Below, in pieces: positions 11,306 to 23,533 of a stretch of 64,000 nucleotides of DNA; position 1 is the stretch's first letter; every line of letters begins with the position of its first letter. The notes below the pieces were generated by a model. It did no database searches, had not been told where the DNA came from, and was given only the letters and a program-made list of their open reading frames with translations. Origin of the DNA: Cladorhizidae sp. MBARI D1340-BT2 (lineage: Eukaryota; Porifera; Demospongiae; Poecilosclerida; Cladorhizidae); contig JAQNBH010000212.1 in assembly GCA_028752905.1 (NCBI GenBank), forward strand, positions 1-64,000, read 5' to 3'. The position numbers and the translations under genes are program-made.

Positions 11306-13147
11306 ATGTATATATTAGTATTATTTCTGCCTTTATTAAGTGCAATAGTATCTGGATTATTTGGAAGGAAAATAGGGAGAAAGGGGACAGGTACATTAAC
11401 GTCTGGTTGTATGGGTATTAGTCTGGTTGTCTCTTGTTGGATTTTTTATGAGACAATTTTAAACTCTTCAGTTACTTATATAAAGTTATGAAAATGGTTT
11501 GATTCAGAGTTGTTAACTACTTATTTTGGGTTACAATTTGATAGTTTAACTTCAATTATGTTGGTAGTAATAACTAGTATATCGGTATTAGTTCATATTT
11601 ATTCAACTGGGTATATGTCGGATGATCCTCATCTGCCCCGATTTATGTCTTATTTATCACTATTTACTTTTTTAATGATGGTATTAGTCACAAGTGATAA
11701 TTATGCTCAGTTATTTATAGGTTGAGAAGGAGTGGGGCTATGTTCTTATCTTTTAATAAATTTCTGGTTTACAAGGATAAAAGCGAATAAGGGGGCAATG
11801 AAGGCTATGTTAATAAATCGAGTGGGGGATATAGGGGTAGTTTTGGCTATGATAAAGATTATTGAAGAGTTTGGGGGCTTAGAATATTCAACTGTTGGTA
11901 GTGTTTTGAGTGGCCCGGGCTATATTAATAAAGAAGGTCTTACTATAATTAGTTTATTATTATTTTTCGGGGGAGTGGGGAAATCGGCTCAATTAGGTTT
12001 ACATACTTGATTACCAGATGCGATGGAAGGTCCTACCCCGGTATCTGCCTTAATACATGCGGCGACAATGGTAACGGCTGGGGTTTTTTTAATAATAAGA
12101 TCCGCCCCTTTTTTTGAGGGTTCTCCTTTAGCTTTAACTATAATAACTATAGGGGGGGCTTTAACGGCTCTTTTTGCGGCTAGTGTGGGGATAGTTCAAA
12201 ATGATTTGAAAAAAGTAATTGCTTATTCTACTTGTAGTCAATTAGGTTATATGGTAATGATCTGTGGTTTATCGAGTTATTATGTTAGTTTATTTCATTT
12301 GGTGAATCATGCTTTTTTTAAGGCTTTATTGTTTTTAAGTGCTGGCTCTGTTATACATGCCATTAGTGATGAGCAGGATATGCGAAAAATGGGGGGGGTG
12401 ATAAAATCTCTTCCCTTTTCTTATGTTATGATTTTAATCGGGTCCTTATCATTAATCGGGTTCCCTTATTTAACAGGGTTTTATTCAAAAGATTTGATAT
12501 TGGAGTTAGTGTATGAGAAGCATTGTATGGTTTTTGCTTATTGATTGGGTAGTTTTTCTGTTTTATTAACTGCGTTTTATTCCATAAGGTTAATTTATTT
12601 AACATTTATAACTAATACCAATTCGAAAAAGGAGGTATTTATAAAAGTGCATGAGTCAAATTGAAACATAATTTTTCCTTTACTTTTATTGGCCTTTGGA
12701 AGTATATTTGTGGGGTATTTGGGAAAAGAGTTAATATTATCCAATATTATTTCTCCAATAATACCTAGTTATGTTAAAATGGCGCCTTTATTATTAAGTT
12801 TGTTAGGGGCATTATTGGCTCTTGTGGTATATGATCGCGGCTTAGTTGAGAAGGGAGGGTTGTATTTAAATTATGTCTTTTATACTTTTTTTAATTCGGG
12901 TTGACAGTTTAATTATGTTATAAATCATTTTTTGACTTTTAATTTGTTAAATTTGGGGCATTTGGTTACTTATCGGGTGATTGATAGAGGATTATTAGAA
13001 ATAATGGGGCCTAAGGGGATATCTCGGATATTGATAAGATTAACTCAAAACATCAGTAATTTACAATCTGGGATGGTGTTTAATTATGTTTTAATAACGG
13101 TCATATTTACGGGTTTATTTCTTTCTGGGGTGGAACATTATTATTAA
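11306..13147 (+). CDS. nad5: NADH dehydrogenase subunit 5, full-length copy
   Basis: Same 613-residue protein as at 4817, here behind nad2 rather than trnN. It opens the second of two tandem 6489-bp units. Confidence 0.97.
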
Positions 13148-13169
13148 GTTTGTCAGTGTTAATATTCCC

Positions 13170-13240
13170 GCCTCTATAGTTTAATAGAAAAACATTTGTC
13201 TTGTAAACAAAAATTATAAGTGCGATTCTTGTTGGAGGCT
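13170..13240 (+). tRNA. trnT: tRNA-Thr (UGU), copy
   Basis: Identical to 6681-6751; followed by cox2. Confidence 0.92.
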
Positions 13241-13250
13241 TTACTAGTAC

Positions 13251-13973
13251 ATGATTTTATGATTAAGGTTAATAAAGAAGGATATTCCGGAGCCCTGACA
13301 ATTAGGGTTTCAGGATGCAGGAAGTTTAGCTATGGAGGAAATAATTTTCTTTCATGATGAGATTATGTATTTTTTAGTTTTGATAACTATTTTGGTTTTA
13401 TGAGTAATAATCCGGGCCTTAATAAGTGGGTATTATCATAAATATTTATTTGAGGGAGTATTAATAGAAGTGATATGAACTTTGCTTCCAGCGGGAGTAT
13501 TAATTTTTTTAGCCTTTCCTTCTTTAAAATTACTATATTTAATGGACGAAGTAATGAAGCCCGGGGTAACAATTAAAATAGTAGGGCATCAGTGGTATTG
13601 GTTTTACGAGTATTCTGATTATGGGCCAGAAACTATAGAGTTTGATTCTTATATGATTCCGACCTCGGATTTAAAGGAGGGAGAGCAAAGGTTATTAGAG
13701 GTAGATAATAGAGTAAAAGCCCCAGTACAGACAGAAGTAAGATTATTAGTGACTGGGGAAGATGTGTTACACTCATTTGCAGTGCCATCTTTATCTCTAA
13801 AAGTAGACGCCGTGCCTGGACGATTAAATCAAACTAGTTTTATGATAAAGAGGGAGGGGGTGTTTTATGGGCAATGTTCAGAGATCTGTGGGGCAAATCA
13901 CTCTTTTATGCCCATTGTAGTAGAAGGGGTTTCTTTAGAGAATTATATTAGTTGAGTTTCAAATTATAATTAA
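13251..13973 (+). CDS. cox2: cytochrome c oxidase subunit II, copy
   Basis: 240 residues, CuA ligands present, same neighbours as the copy at 6762. Confidence 0.96.
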
Positions 13974-14010
13974 GTGGGGTTCGACCCCCGTTAATCCAGA
14001 GTTTTGTAAA

Positions 14011-14370
14011 ATGGAAAATATAGAGTATATAGGTATATCAGTGTTAATATTATGTAGTATTATTATTTCTACGATTATATCAGGTGTCTCTTATATTGTA
14101 GGGGTTAAACAACCAGATATTGAGAAAGTGTCGGTCTATGAGTGCGGATTTGAGCCATTTGGGTCATCAAGGGTGCCTTTTTCAGTTAAGTTTTTTTTAG
14201 TGGGGATACTTTTTTTAGTTTTTGATTTAGAAATTTCTTTTATTTTCCCTTGATGTGTAGTTTTAAATCAAATAAAATTATTGGGGGTTTGAGTTATGTA
14301 TTTTTTTTTAATAGTTTTAACTATTGGCTTACTTTATGAATGAAAAAGGGGGGGATTGGAGTGGGAGTAA
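14011..14370 (+). CDS. nad3: NADH dehydrogenase subunit 3, copy
   Basis: 119 residues, same as 7522-7881. Confidence 0.96.
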
Positions 14371-14401
14371 GGCTATTAGTGGGAGTGGTTGGGGTAATTC
14401 C

Positions 14402-14472
14402 AAGGAATTAGGTTAACGGGAGACCAAAGACCTTCAAAGTCTTAAGTGGGGGTTCGAGTCCGTCATTCTTTG
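14402..14472 (+). tRNA. trnW: tRNA-Trp (UCA), copy
   Basis: Same cloverleaf as 7913-7983. Confidence 0.92.
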
Positions 14473-14520
14473 CCTAGTAAAAGAGAATCGCTGTGGCGCT
14501 TTCCTTTTGTTTATAGTTAT

Positions 14521-14889
14521 ATGATAAAAAGTTATAGAAAAGAGAATCCGGTTTTTTTTCTAATAAATAATTGGTTTATTGATCTTCCGGCCCCCTCGAA
14601 TTTAAATTATTTCTGGAATTTGGGTTCTTTATTGGCGTTTTGTTTAATTATTCAAATGATTAGCGGAATTTTTTTAGCCATGCATTATTGTTCAGATATA
14701 GAGTTAGCTTTTTCATCTGTGGTGCATATTACTCGTGATATAAATTATGGGTTTGTTTTAAGGTATTTACATGCTAATGGGGCATCTATGTTTTTTTTAT
14801 GTGTTTATTTTCATATAGGCCGGGGCATGTATTATGGTAGTTATACAAAAGTGATAGTTTGAAATGTGGGCTCCCGGGTCTTACTATAA
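14521..14889 (+). pseudogene. cob: cob 5' fragment, copy
   Basis: 117 cob codons then the foreign tail and TAA, as at 8032. Confidence 0.9.
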
Positions 14890-14933
14890 GTCTTGAAAAT
14901 AGAAAATGTCGGTTCGATTCCGGCCCTCTTCTG
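14890..14933 (+). pseudogene. trnS: 3' half of trnS, copy of the chimeric joint
   Basis: 44 nt of tRNA-Ser without its 5' half, preceded by the same nad2 and nad5 13-mers. Confidence 0.85.
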
Positions 14934-14966
14934 GGTATACTATAGAGTTTGATTCTTATATGATCA

Positions 14967-16427
14967 ATGTTAAAATCAGTACTAATATTGCCTCTAATGG
15001 GGATGGTGGCTCTATTAATAACCCCTAGAAATGAGATAATGCGTTTATGGAAAGTAGGCTTAGAATGGTCTGTATTGACATTAACCGGGACTATTCTTTT
15101 ATGGTCCTCTTTTGATGGGGCGGGGCAATTTCAAGTGGTTCACCGGTTAGAGTGGATGCCTAGTGTAGAGCCGGAATTCGGGGTTATTGTTTTAGGGGTT
15201 GATGGGATATCTATTTTTTTTATAATATTGACGGCTTTATTAATACCTATTAGTGTTTTAATAAGTTTAAAGTCGATCAAGTTTTTGATAAAGGAGTTTC
15301 TATTATGTTTGTTGTTTATAGAAGAATTACTAATAGGGGTTTTTACAGTATTAGATTTAGTTGGGTTTTATATCTTATTTGAGGGGATTTTAATTCCTAT
15401 GTTTTTAATAATTGGTATTTGGGGTTCGAGGGAGGAGAAAATCAAGGCTTCTTATTATTTTTTTTTTTATACTTTTCTGGGTTCAGTTTTTATGCTATTA
15501 GGGATATTTACGCTTTATGGTAATGCGGGGAGTACTGATTATCAAATTTTATGTTGTTTAAAAATAGAAAAAGGCTTACAATATTTAGTTTTTTGAGGTT
15601 TTTTTTTTAGTTTAGCTATTAAAATCCCCAAAATACCTTTTCATATTTGATTACCCCAGGCGCATGTGGAGGCCCCTGTGGCGGGTTCTGTGATTTTAGC
15701 GGGGGTTTTATTAAAATTAGGGGGCTATGGCTTTATTAGGTTTTTGTGGGCTTTATTTCCCGACGCCTCCGAATATTTTTCCCCTTTAATTATGAGTTTG
15801 AGTTTATTTGCGATTATTTATGGAGGTTTAACTACTTGTCGGCAGGTAGATTTAAAGCGTATAATTGCTTATTCTTCAGTGGCTCATATGGGATTGGTAA
15901 CGGCTGGGGTTTTTAGCCATACAATTCAGGGTTTAGTAGCTGCTATTTTTTTAATGTTAGCTCATGGTTTAGTGAGTTCAGCTTTATTTATGGCAATTAC
16001 TTTTTTATATGACCGATATCGAACTCGTTTAATAAAATATTATCGTGGGATGGTTATAACTATGCCGTTGTTTGGTATGTTATTGTTGATTTTAGTTTTG
16101 GCGAACGCTTCTATCCCTTTAAGTTGTAGCTTTATCGGTGAGTTTTTGTCTTTATTGGCGGCTTTTGAGTATAGTATTTTAGCGGGTTTATTGGCTTCGA
16201 CGGGGATAGTGATATCTGCGGGGTACTCGATTTATGTGTATAATAGAGTGTGTTTTGGGTTGTTTTCGAAATATATTTATTTTTCAAGGGACTTAAATCG
16301 TCGGGAGTTTTATAGTTTATTGCCCTTGATAATCTTAATAGTTTTAATGGGGGTATTTCCTTTTTTGGGGATAGATGTGGTAAAGGGGGCTATTATATTT
16401 CAAGAATGACCATGGATTTGGGTATAA
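14967..16427 (+). CDS. nad4: NADH dehydrogenase subunit 4, copy
   Basis: 486 residues, identical to 8478-9938, with the 26-bp cox2 patch in its leader. Confidence 0.97.
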
Positions 16428-16434
16428 GATTGAA

Positions 16435-17787
16435 ATGGCAGGAACATTATTATTAAGTTTGTCAGTGTTAATATTAGTAGTTTATGGTTTAAGAAGATGG
16501 GTGCTAAGGGTTACTATTATGGTGATGGCATTAGTGGGCTTTACTAGTATTTGGTTTGAGGGGTGTTTTCTGCCTATGGGGGGGTATGGGTTATTAACCA
16601 GTAGTTGAGTGGACGTATCTAGGGGGATGCTTGTAATTGCTTGCTTATCATTATTATTAGTATATAGTTCGAAAAATACAGATCCGGAGGAGGGGGATTC
16701 TTGGATTTTGTTGGTGTTAATGGTATTATTGGGGTCTTTACTATTAGTTTCTTCGGTAAATTGGGTTTGCATATATTTAGCTTTAGAGTTACAAACTTTA
16801 ATACTTTTTATTTTAGTGGCAAAAACAAATAGTGCCTATGGTACAGAAGCAGGATTAAAGTATTTGGTTTTAGGGGCGATTTCTTCTGGGTTATTTTTAT
16901 TTGGGTGTGCTTTATTATACGGGGCCTCTGGGGAGACGAGCGCTCAAGGGATTAATTCAGTATTAATGGGGCAGGGGGGGAAAATATTTCTGACCATATC
17001 GTTATTATTTAAATTATCGGCGGCCCCCTTTCATATGTGGGCTCCCGATGTGTATGAGGGCGCGCCTACCATAAGTACCGCTCTATTGGTTATAATACCC
17101 AAAATAGGGGTTTTTACAGTATTAGTACAAGTGGGTTTAGTAAGTAATGTGATTCTTTTTTGTGGGGTTATGTCTATTATTTATGGAGCAGCGGGGGCTT
17201 TAAATCAAACTAAAATGAAGCGTTTATTGGCCTATAGTGGGGTCGGGCATATGGGGTTTATTCTTTTAGGGGTTGGAATCGGGTCTTTTGAAAGTATTCA
17301 GGCCAGTTTAATATACATGATAATATATACTGTAATGTCAGTGTGTGTGTTTTCAGTGCTTTTATCTTTAAAATTAACTCGGGTTCTTATAATTGAGGCT
17401 AGTAGTTTATCTAGGGATAATTTGGTAATAGCTTTTACATTAGGTTTAACGTTTTTATCTACTGCGGGGATCCCGCCTTTAGCGGGGTTTTTAGGTAAAT
17501 GGTGAGTATTATTATCGGGGATGTCCAGTGGCTATTTTTTAATTTGTCTGGCCGTAGTAATGGCCTCCGTAATAGGTGGGGTTTATTATGTGAGGATGGT
17601 TCAAATAATATATTTTACAAACTATTTTTTGTTAACTTGGCAAAAAGTTCTAAATAGATCAGATGTAATAAAATTTAGGAAGTCAATCCCTTTGGGGGGT
17701 GCTATTTTTATTATTCTGTTTTTAATGGTGTCACCCAATTGAATGTTACAGATGGCCCATGATGCTACAATAAGTCTATATATCTAG
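16435..17787 (+). CDS. nad2: NADH dehydrogenase subunit 2, copy
   Basis: 450 residues. Unlike the first copy, the hub behind it leads to trnE instead of nad5. Confidence 0.96.
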
Positions 17788-17794
17788 GAGATCG

Positions 17795-17821
17795 ATGTAT
17801 ATATTAGTATTATTTCTGCCT
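17795..17821 (+). pseudogene. nad5: nad5 stub: first nine codons joined to trnE
   Basis: Only the hub part of nad5 is present. From 17813 to 17830 the sequence is an 18-bp copy of nad2 (tttctgcctat plus seven G), extended to nine G before trnE. The resulting 17-codon ORF stops inside trnE. Confidence 0.85.
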
Positions 17822-17833
17822 ATGGGGGGGGGC

Positions 17834-17904
17834 GCTTCTATAGTCTAGGGGTAAGACATTAGGTTTTCAATTTAAGTAGAAGGGTTCGATTCCCTTTAGG
17901 AGTA
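17834..17904 (+). tRNA. trnE: tRNA-Glu (UUC)
   Basis: Acceptor gcttcta/taggagt with G-U pairs; anticodon stem ttagg/tttaa around TTC; T arm with ttcgatt loop. Six nt before nad6. Copies at 40458 and 49242. Confidence 0.9.
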
Positions 17905-17910
17905 TTTTAT

Positions 17911-18453
17911 ATGGTGAGCGTGTTTTCAGTGGTTTTGATTTTTTGTGGGGTTCTGGTCATTTCGGCATTAAACTCAGTACATTCAGTGCTTTGGTTAATA
18001 GGGGGCTTTACAAGTGCTATTGTACTTTTTATTTTTTTGGAAGTGGATTTTATTGCCTTGATTTTTTTAATAGTCTATGTAGGGGCGATAGCTATTTTAT
18101 TTTTATTTGTAATAATGATGTTAAATTTAGCGGATTTCAGGGACTTATTTGATATGTCAAATTATATGTTAGCCGGGTTTATAATAGGAATGGGCATATT
18201 TTTAGAGGTCTTAATTTATTTTAGCTGGGGGCTTAAGGGCTTATCGGGGGGAGTGGGGTATTTTAGGTGAGACTTTATTGAAAGATTTTCGAATATTGAC
18301 GGGTTGGGGGGTGTTATATATACAAATTATGCTTATTTCTTTATTTTGGCTAGTTTTATTTTATTGGTGGCTATGGTGGGGGCTATTATACTCACTTTTT
18401 CAGTGAGGAATGAAATTAAAAGACAAGAGATTTTTATTCAAATCAGTCGTTAA
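17911..18453 (+). CDS. nad6: NADH dehydrogenase subunit 6
   Basis: Complex I subunit, 180 residues, five membrane spans. FLIVYVGAIAILFLFVIMMLN holds the conserved third helix with its pi-bulge glycine region. One internal TGA (Trp, at FRWDFIERF) must be read through. Start ATG 7 nt behind trnE, stop TAA followed immediately by a nad4-derived 26-mer. Copies at 40535 and 49319. Confidence 0.95.
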
Positions 18454-18886
18454 GGCAATAACTTTTTTATATGACCGATCCAATATTATTTCTCCAATAA
18501 TACCTAGTTATGTTAAAATGGCGCCTTTATTATTAAGTTTGTTAGGGGCATTATTGGCTCTTGTGGTATATGATCGCGGCTTAGTTGAGAAGGGAGGGTT
18601 GTATTTAAATTATGTCTTTTATACTTTTTTTAATTCGGGTTGACAGTTTAATTATGTTATAAATCATTTTTTGACTTTTAATTTGTTAAATTTGGGGCAT
18701 TTGGTTACTTATCGGGTGATTGATAGAGGATTATTAGAAATAATGGGGCCTAAGGGGATATCTCGGATATTGATAAGATTAACTCAAAACATCAGTAATT
18801 TACAATCTGGGATGGTGTTTAATTATGTTTTAATAACGGTCATATTTACGGGTTTATTTCTTTCTGGGGTGGAACATTATTATTAA
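18410..18886 (+). pseudogene. nad5: nad5 3' fragment with a chimeric N-terminus
   Basis: From 18478 the sequence equals nad5 from position 6250 to its stop. The nad5 frame stays open upstream to an ATG at 18410 inside nad6. This gives a 158-residue chimera: out-of-frame nad6, AITFLYDR from nad4 in its own frame, then the C-terminal nad5 region. It lacks the antiporter core, so complex I function is not expected. Confidence 0.85.
18454..18479 (+). repeat. 26-bp nad4 patch between nad6 and a nad5 piece
   Basis: Matches nad4 9503-9528 with one difference (18460 A against T). Read in the nad4 frame it still spells AITFLYDR, the change being ATT to ATA, both Ile. Also at 41078-41103 and 49862-49887. 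Confidence 0.85.
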
Positions 18887-18908
18887 GTTTGTCAGTGTTA
18901 ATATTCCC

Positions 18909-18979
18909 GCCTCTATAGTTTAATAGAAAAACATTTGTCTTGTAAACAAAAATTATAAGTGCGATTCTTGTTGGAGGCT
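18909..18979 (+). tRNA. trnT: tRNA-Thr (UGU), copy
   Basis: Same as 6681-6751. Confidence 0.92.
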
Positions 18980-18989
18980 TTACTAGTAC

Positions 18990-19712
18990 ATGATTTTATG
19001 ATTAAGGTTAATAAAGAAGGATATTCCGGAGCCCTGACAATTAGGGTTTCAGGATGCAGGAAGTTTAGCTATGGAGGAAATAATTTTCTTTCATGATGAG
19101 ATTATGTATTTTTTAGTTTTGATAACTATTTTGGTTTTATGAGTAATAATCCGGGCCTTAATAAGTGGGTATTATCATAAATATTTATTTGAGGGAGTAT
19201 TAATAGAAGTGATATGAACTTTGCTTCCAGCGGGAGTATTAATTTTTTTAGCCTTTCCTTCTTTAAAATTACTATATTTAATGGACGAAGTAATGAAGCC
19301 CGGGGTAACAATTAAAATAGTAGGGCATCAGTGGTATTGGTTTTACGAGTATTCTGATTATGGGCCAGAAACTATAGAGTTTGATTCTTATATGATTCCG
19401 ACCTCGGATTTAAAGGAGGGAGAGCAAAGGTTATTAGAGGTAGATAATAGAGTAAAAGCCCCAGTACAGACAGAAGTAAGATTATTAGTGACTGGGGAAG
19501 ATGTGTTACACTCATTTGCAGTGCCATCTTTATCTCTAAAAGTAGACGCCGTGCCTGGACGATTAAATCAAACTAGTTTTATGATAAAGAGGGAGGGGGT
19601 GTTTTATGGGCAATGTTCAGAGATCTGTGGGGCAAATCACTCTTTTATGCCCATTGTAGTAGAAGGGGTTTCTTTAGAGAATTATATTAGTTGAGTTTCA
19701 AATTATAATTAA
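18990..19712 (+). CDS. cox2: cytochrome c oxidase subunit II, copy
   Basis: Intact 240-residue copy, here downstream of the nad6-linked nad5 fragment. Confidence 0.96.
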
Positions 19713-19749
19713 GTGGGGTTCGACCCCCGTTAATCCAGAGTTTTGTAAA

Positions 19750-20109
19750 ATGGAAAATATAGAGTATATAGGTATATCAGTGTTAATATTATGTAGTATT
19801 ATTATTTCTACGATTATATCAGGTGTCTCTTATATTGTAGGGGTTAAACAACCAGATATTGAGAAAGTGTCGGTCTATGAGTGCGGATTTGAGCCATTTG
19901 GGTCATCAAGGGTGCCTTTTTCAGTTAAGTTTTTTTTAGTGGGGATACTTTTTTTAGTTTTTGATTTAGAAATTTCTTTTATTTTCCCTTGATGTGTAGT
20001 TTTAAATCAAATAAAATTATTGGGGGTTTGAGTTATGTATTTTTTTTTAATAGTTTTAACTATTGGCTTACTTTATGAATGAAAAAGGGGGGGATTGGAG
20101 TGGGAGTAA
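19750..20109 (+). CDS. nad3: NADH dehydrogenase subunit 3, copy
   Basis: 119 residues, unchanged. Confidence 0.96.
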
Positions 20110-20140
20110 GGCTATTAGTGGGAGTGGTTGGGGTAATTCC

Positions 20141-20211
20141 AAGGAATTAGGTTAACGGGAGACCAAAGACCTTCAAAGTCTTAAGTGGGGGTTCGAGTCC
20201 GTCATTCTTTG
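20141..20211 (+). tRNA. trnW: tRNA-Trp (UCA), copy
   Basis: Same as 7913-7983. Confidence 0.92.
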
Positions 20212-20259
20212 CCTAGTAAAAGAGAATCGCTGTGGCGCTTTCCTTTTGTTTATAGTTAT

Positions 20260-20628
20260 ATGATAAAAAGTTATAGAAAAGAGAATCCGGTTTTTTTTCT
20301 AATAAATAATTGGTTTATTGATCTTCCGGCCCCCTCGAATTTAAATTATTTCTGGAATTTGGGTTCTTTATTGGCGTTTTGTTTAATTATTCAAATGATT
20401 AGCGGAATTTTTTTAGCCATGCATTATTGTTCAGATATAGAGTTAGCTTTTTCATCTGTGGTGCATATTACTCGTGATATAAATTATGGGTTTGTTTTAA
20501 GGTATTTACATGCTAATGGGGCATCTATGTTTTTTTTATGTGTTTATTTTCATATAGGCCGGGGCATGTATTATGGTAGTTATACAAAAGTGATAGTTTG
20601 AAATGTGGGCTCCCGGGTCTTACTATAA
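20260..20628 (+). pseudogene. cob: cob 5' fragment, copy
   Basis: Third copy of the 117-codon truncated cob. Confidence 0.9.
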
Positions 20629-20672
20629 GTCTTGAAAATAGAAAATGTCGGTTCGATTCCGGCCCTCTTCTG
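20629..20672 (+). pseudogene. trnS: 3' half of trnS, copy
   Basis: No acceptor 5' strand. Confidence 0.85.
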
Positions 20673-20705
20673 GGTATACTATAGAGTTTGATTCTTATAT
20701 GATCA

Positions 20706-22166
20706 ATGTTAAAATCAGTACTAATATTGCCTCTAATGGGGATGGTGGCTCTATTAATAACCCCTAGAAATGAGATAATGCGTTTATGGAAAGTAGGCTT
20801 AGAATGGTCTGTATTGACATTAACCGGGACTATTCTTTTATGGTCCTCTTTTGATGGGGCGGGGCAATTTCAAGTGGTTCACCGGTTAGAGTGGATGCCT
20901 AGTGTAGAGCCGGAATTCGGGGTTATTGTTTTAGGGGTTGATGGGATATCTATTTTTTTTATAATATTGACGGCTTTATTAATACCTATTAGTGTTTTAA
21001 TAAGTTTAAAGTCGATCAAGTTTTTGATAAAGGAGTTTCTATTATGTTTGTTGTTTATAGAAGAATTACTAATAGGGGTTTTTACAGTATTAGATTTAGT
21101 TGGGTTTTATATCTTATTTGAGGGGATTTTAATTCCTATGTTTTTAATAATTGGTATTTGGGGTTCGAGGGAGGAGAAAATCAAGGCTTCTTATTATTTT
21201 TTTTTTTATACTTTTCTGGGTTCAGTTTTTATGCTATTAGGGATATTTACGCTTTATGGTAATGCGGGGAGTACTGATTATCAAATTTTATGTTGTTTAA
21301 AAATAGAAAAAGGCTTACAATATTTAGTTTTTTGAGGTTTTTTTTTTAGTTTAGCTATTAAAATCCCCAAAATACCTTTTCATATTTGATTACCCCAGGC
21401 GCATGTGGAGGCCCCTGTGGCGGGTTCTGTGATTTTAGCGGGGGTTTTATTAAAATTAGGGGGCTATGGCTTTATTAGGTTTTTGTGGGCTTTATTTCCC
21501 GACGCCTCCGAATATTTTTCCCCTTTAATTATGAGTTTGAGTTTATTTGCGATTATTTATGGAGGTTTAACTACTTGTCGGCAGGTAGATTTAAAGCGTA
21601 TAATTGCTTATTCTTCAGTGGCTCATATGGGATTGGTAACGGCTGGGGTTTTTAGCCATACAATTCAGGGTTTAGTAGCTGCTATTTTTTTAATGTTAGC
21701 TCATGGTTTAGTGAGTTCAGCTTTATTTATGGCAATTACTTTTTTATATGACCGATATCGAACTCGTTTAATAAAATATTATCGTGGGATGGTTATAACT
21801 ATGCCGTTGTTTGGTATGTTATTGTTGATTTTAGTTTTGGCGAACGCTTCTATCCCTTTAAGTTGTAGCTTTATCGGTGAGTTTTTGTCTTTATTGGCGG
21901 CTTTTGAGTATAGTATTTTAGCGGGTTTATTGGCTTCGACGGGGATAGTGATATCTGCGGGGTACTCGATTTATGTGTATAATAGAGTGTGTTTTGGGTT
22001 GTTTTCGAAATATATTTATTTTTCAAGGGACTTAAATCGTCGGGAGTTTTATAGTTTATTGCCCTTGATAATCTTAATAGTTTTAATGGGGGTATTTCCT
22101 TTTTTGGGGATAGATGTGGTAAAGGGGGCTATTATATTTCAAGAATGACCATGGATTTGGGTATAA
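20706..22166 (+). CDS. nad4: NADH dehydrogenase subunit 4, copy
   Basis: 486 residues, unchanged. Confidence 0.97.
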
Positions 22167-22173
22167 GATTGAA

Positions 22174-23526
22174 ATGGCAGGAACATTATTATTAAGTTTG
22201 TCAGTGTTAATATTAGTAGTTTATGGTTTAAGAAGATGGGTGCTAAGGGTTACTATTATGGTGATGGCATTAGTGGGCTTTACTAGTATTTGGTTTGAGG
22301 GGTGTTTTCTGCCTATGGGGGGGTATGGGTTATTAACCAGTAGTTGAGTGGACGTATCTAGGGGGATGCTTGTAATTGCTTGCTTATCATTATTATTAGT
22401 ATATAGTTCGAAAAATACAGATCCGGAGGAGGGGGATTCTTGGATTTTGTTGGTGTTAATGGTATTATTGGGGTCTTTACTATTAGTTTCTTCGGTAAAT
22501 TGGGTTTGCATATATTTAGCTTTAGAGTTACAAACTTTAATACTTTTTATTTTAGTGGCAAAAACAAATAGTGCCTATGGTACAGAAGCAGGATTAAAGT
22601 ATTTGGTTTTAGGGGCGATTTCTTCTGGGTTATTTTTATTTGGGTGTGCTTTATTATACGGGGCCTCTGGGGAGACGAGCGCTCAAGGGATTAATTCAGT
22701 ATTAATGGGGCAGGGGGGGAAAATATTTCTGACCATATCGTTATTATTTAAATTATCGGCGGCCCCCTTTCATATGTGGGCTCCCGATGTGTATGAGGGC
22801 GCGCCTACCATAAGTACCGCTCTATTGGTTATAATACCCAAAATAGGGGTTTTTACAGTATTAGTACAAGTGGGTTTAGTAAGTAATGTGATTCTTTTTT
22901 GTGGGGTTATGTCTATTATTTATGGAGCAGCGGGGGCTTTAAATCAAACTAAAATGAAGCGTTTATTGGCCTATAGTGGGGTCGGGCATATGGGGTTTAT
23001 TCTTTTAGGGGTTGGAATCGGGTCTTTTGAAAGTATTCAGGCCAGTTTAATATACATGATAATATATACTGTAATGTCAGTGTGTGTGTTTTCAGTGCTT
23101 TTATCTTTAAAATTAACTCGGGTTCTTATAATTGAGGCTAGTAGTTTATCTAGGGATAATTTGGTAATAGCTTTTACATTAGGTTTAACGTTTTTATCTA
23201 CTGCGGGGATCCCGCCTTTAGCGGGGTTTTTAGGTAAATGGTGAGTATTATTATCGGGGATGTCCAGTGGCTATTTTTTAATTTGTCTGGCCGTAGTAAT
23301 GGCCTCCGTAATAGGTGGGGTTTATTATGTGAGGATGGTTCAAATAATATATTTTACAAACTATTTTTTGTTAACTTGGCAAAAAGTTCTAAATAGATCA
23401 GATGTAATAAAATTTAGGAAGTCAATCCCTTTGGGGGGTGCTATTTTTATTATTCTGTTTTTAATGGTGTCACCCAATTGAATGTTACAGATGGCCCATG
23501 ATGCTACAATAAGTCTATATATCTAG
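22174..23526 (+). CDS. nad2: NADH dehydrogenase subunit 2, copy
   Basis: 450 residues, leads into full nad5. Confidence 0.96.
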
Positions 23527-23533
23527 GAGATCG

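Noticed and set aside
17943..18152. 69-codon ORF inside nad6
   Set aside because: Out-of-frame overlap with the clear nad6 frame.
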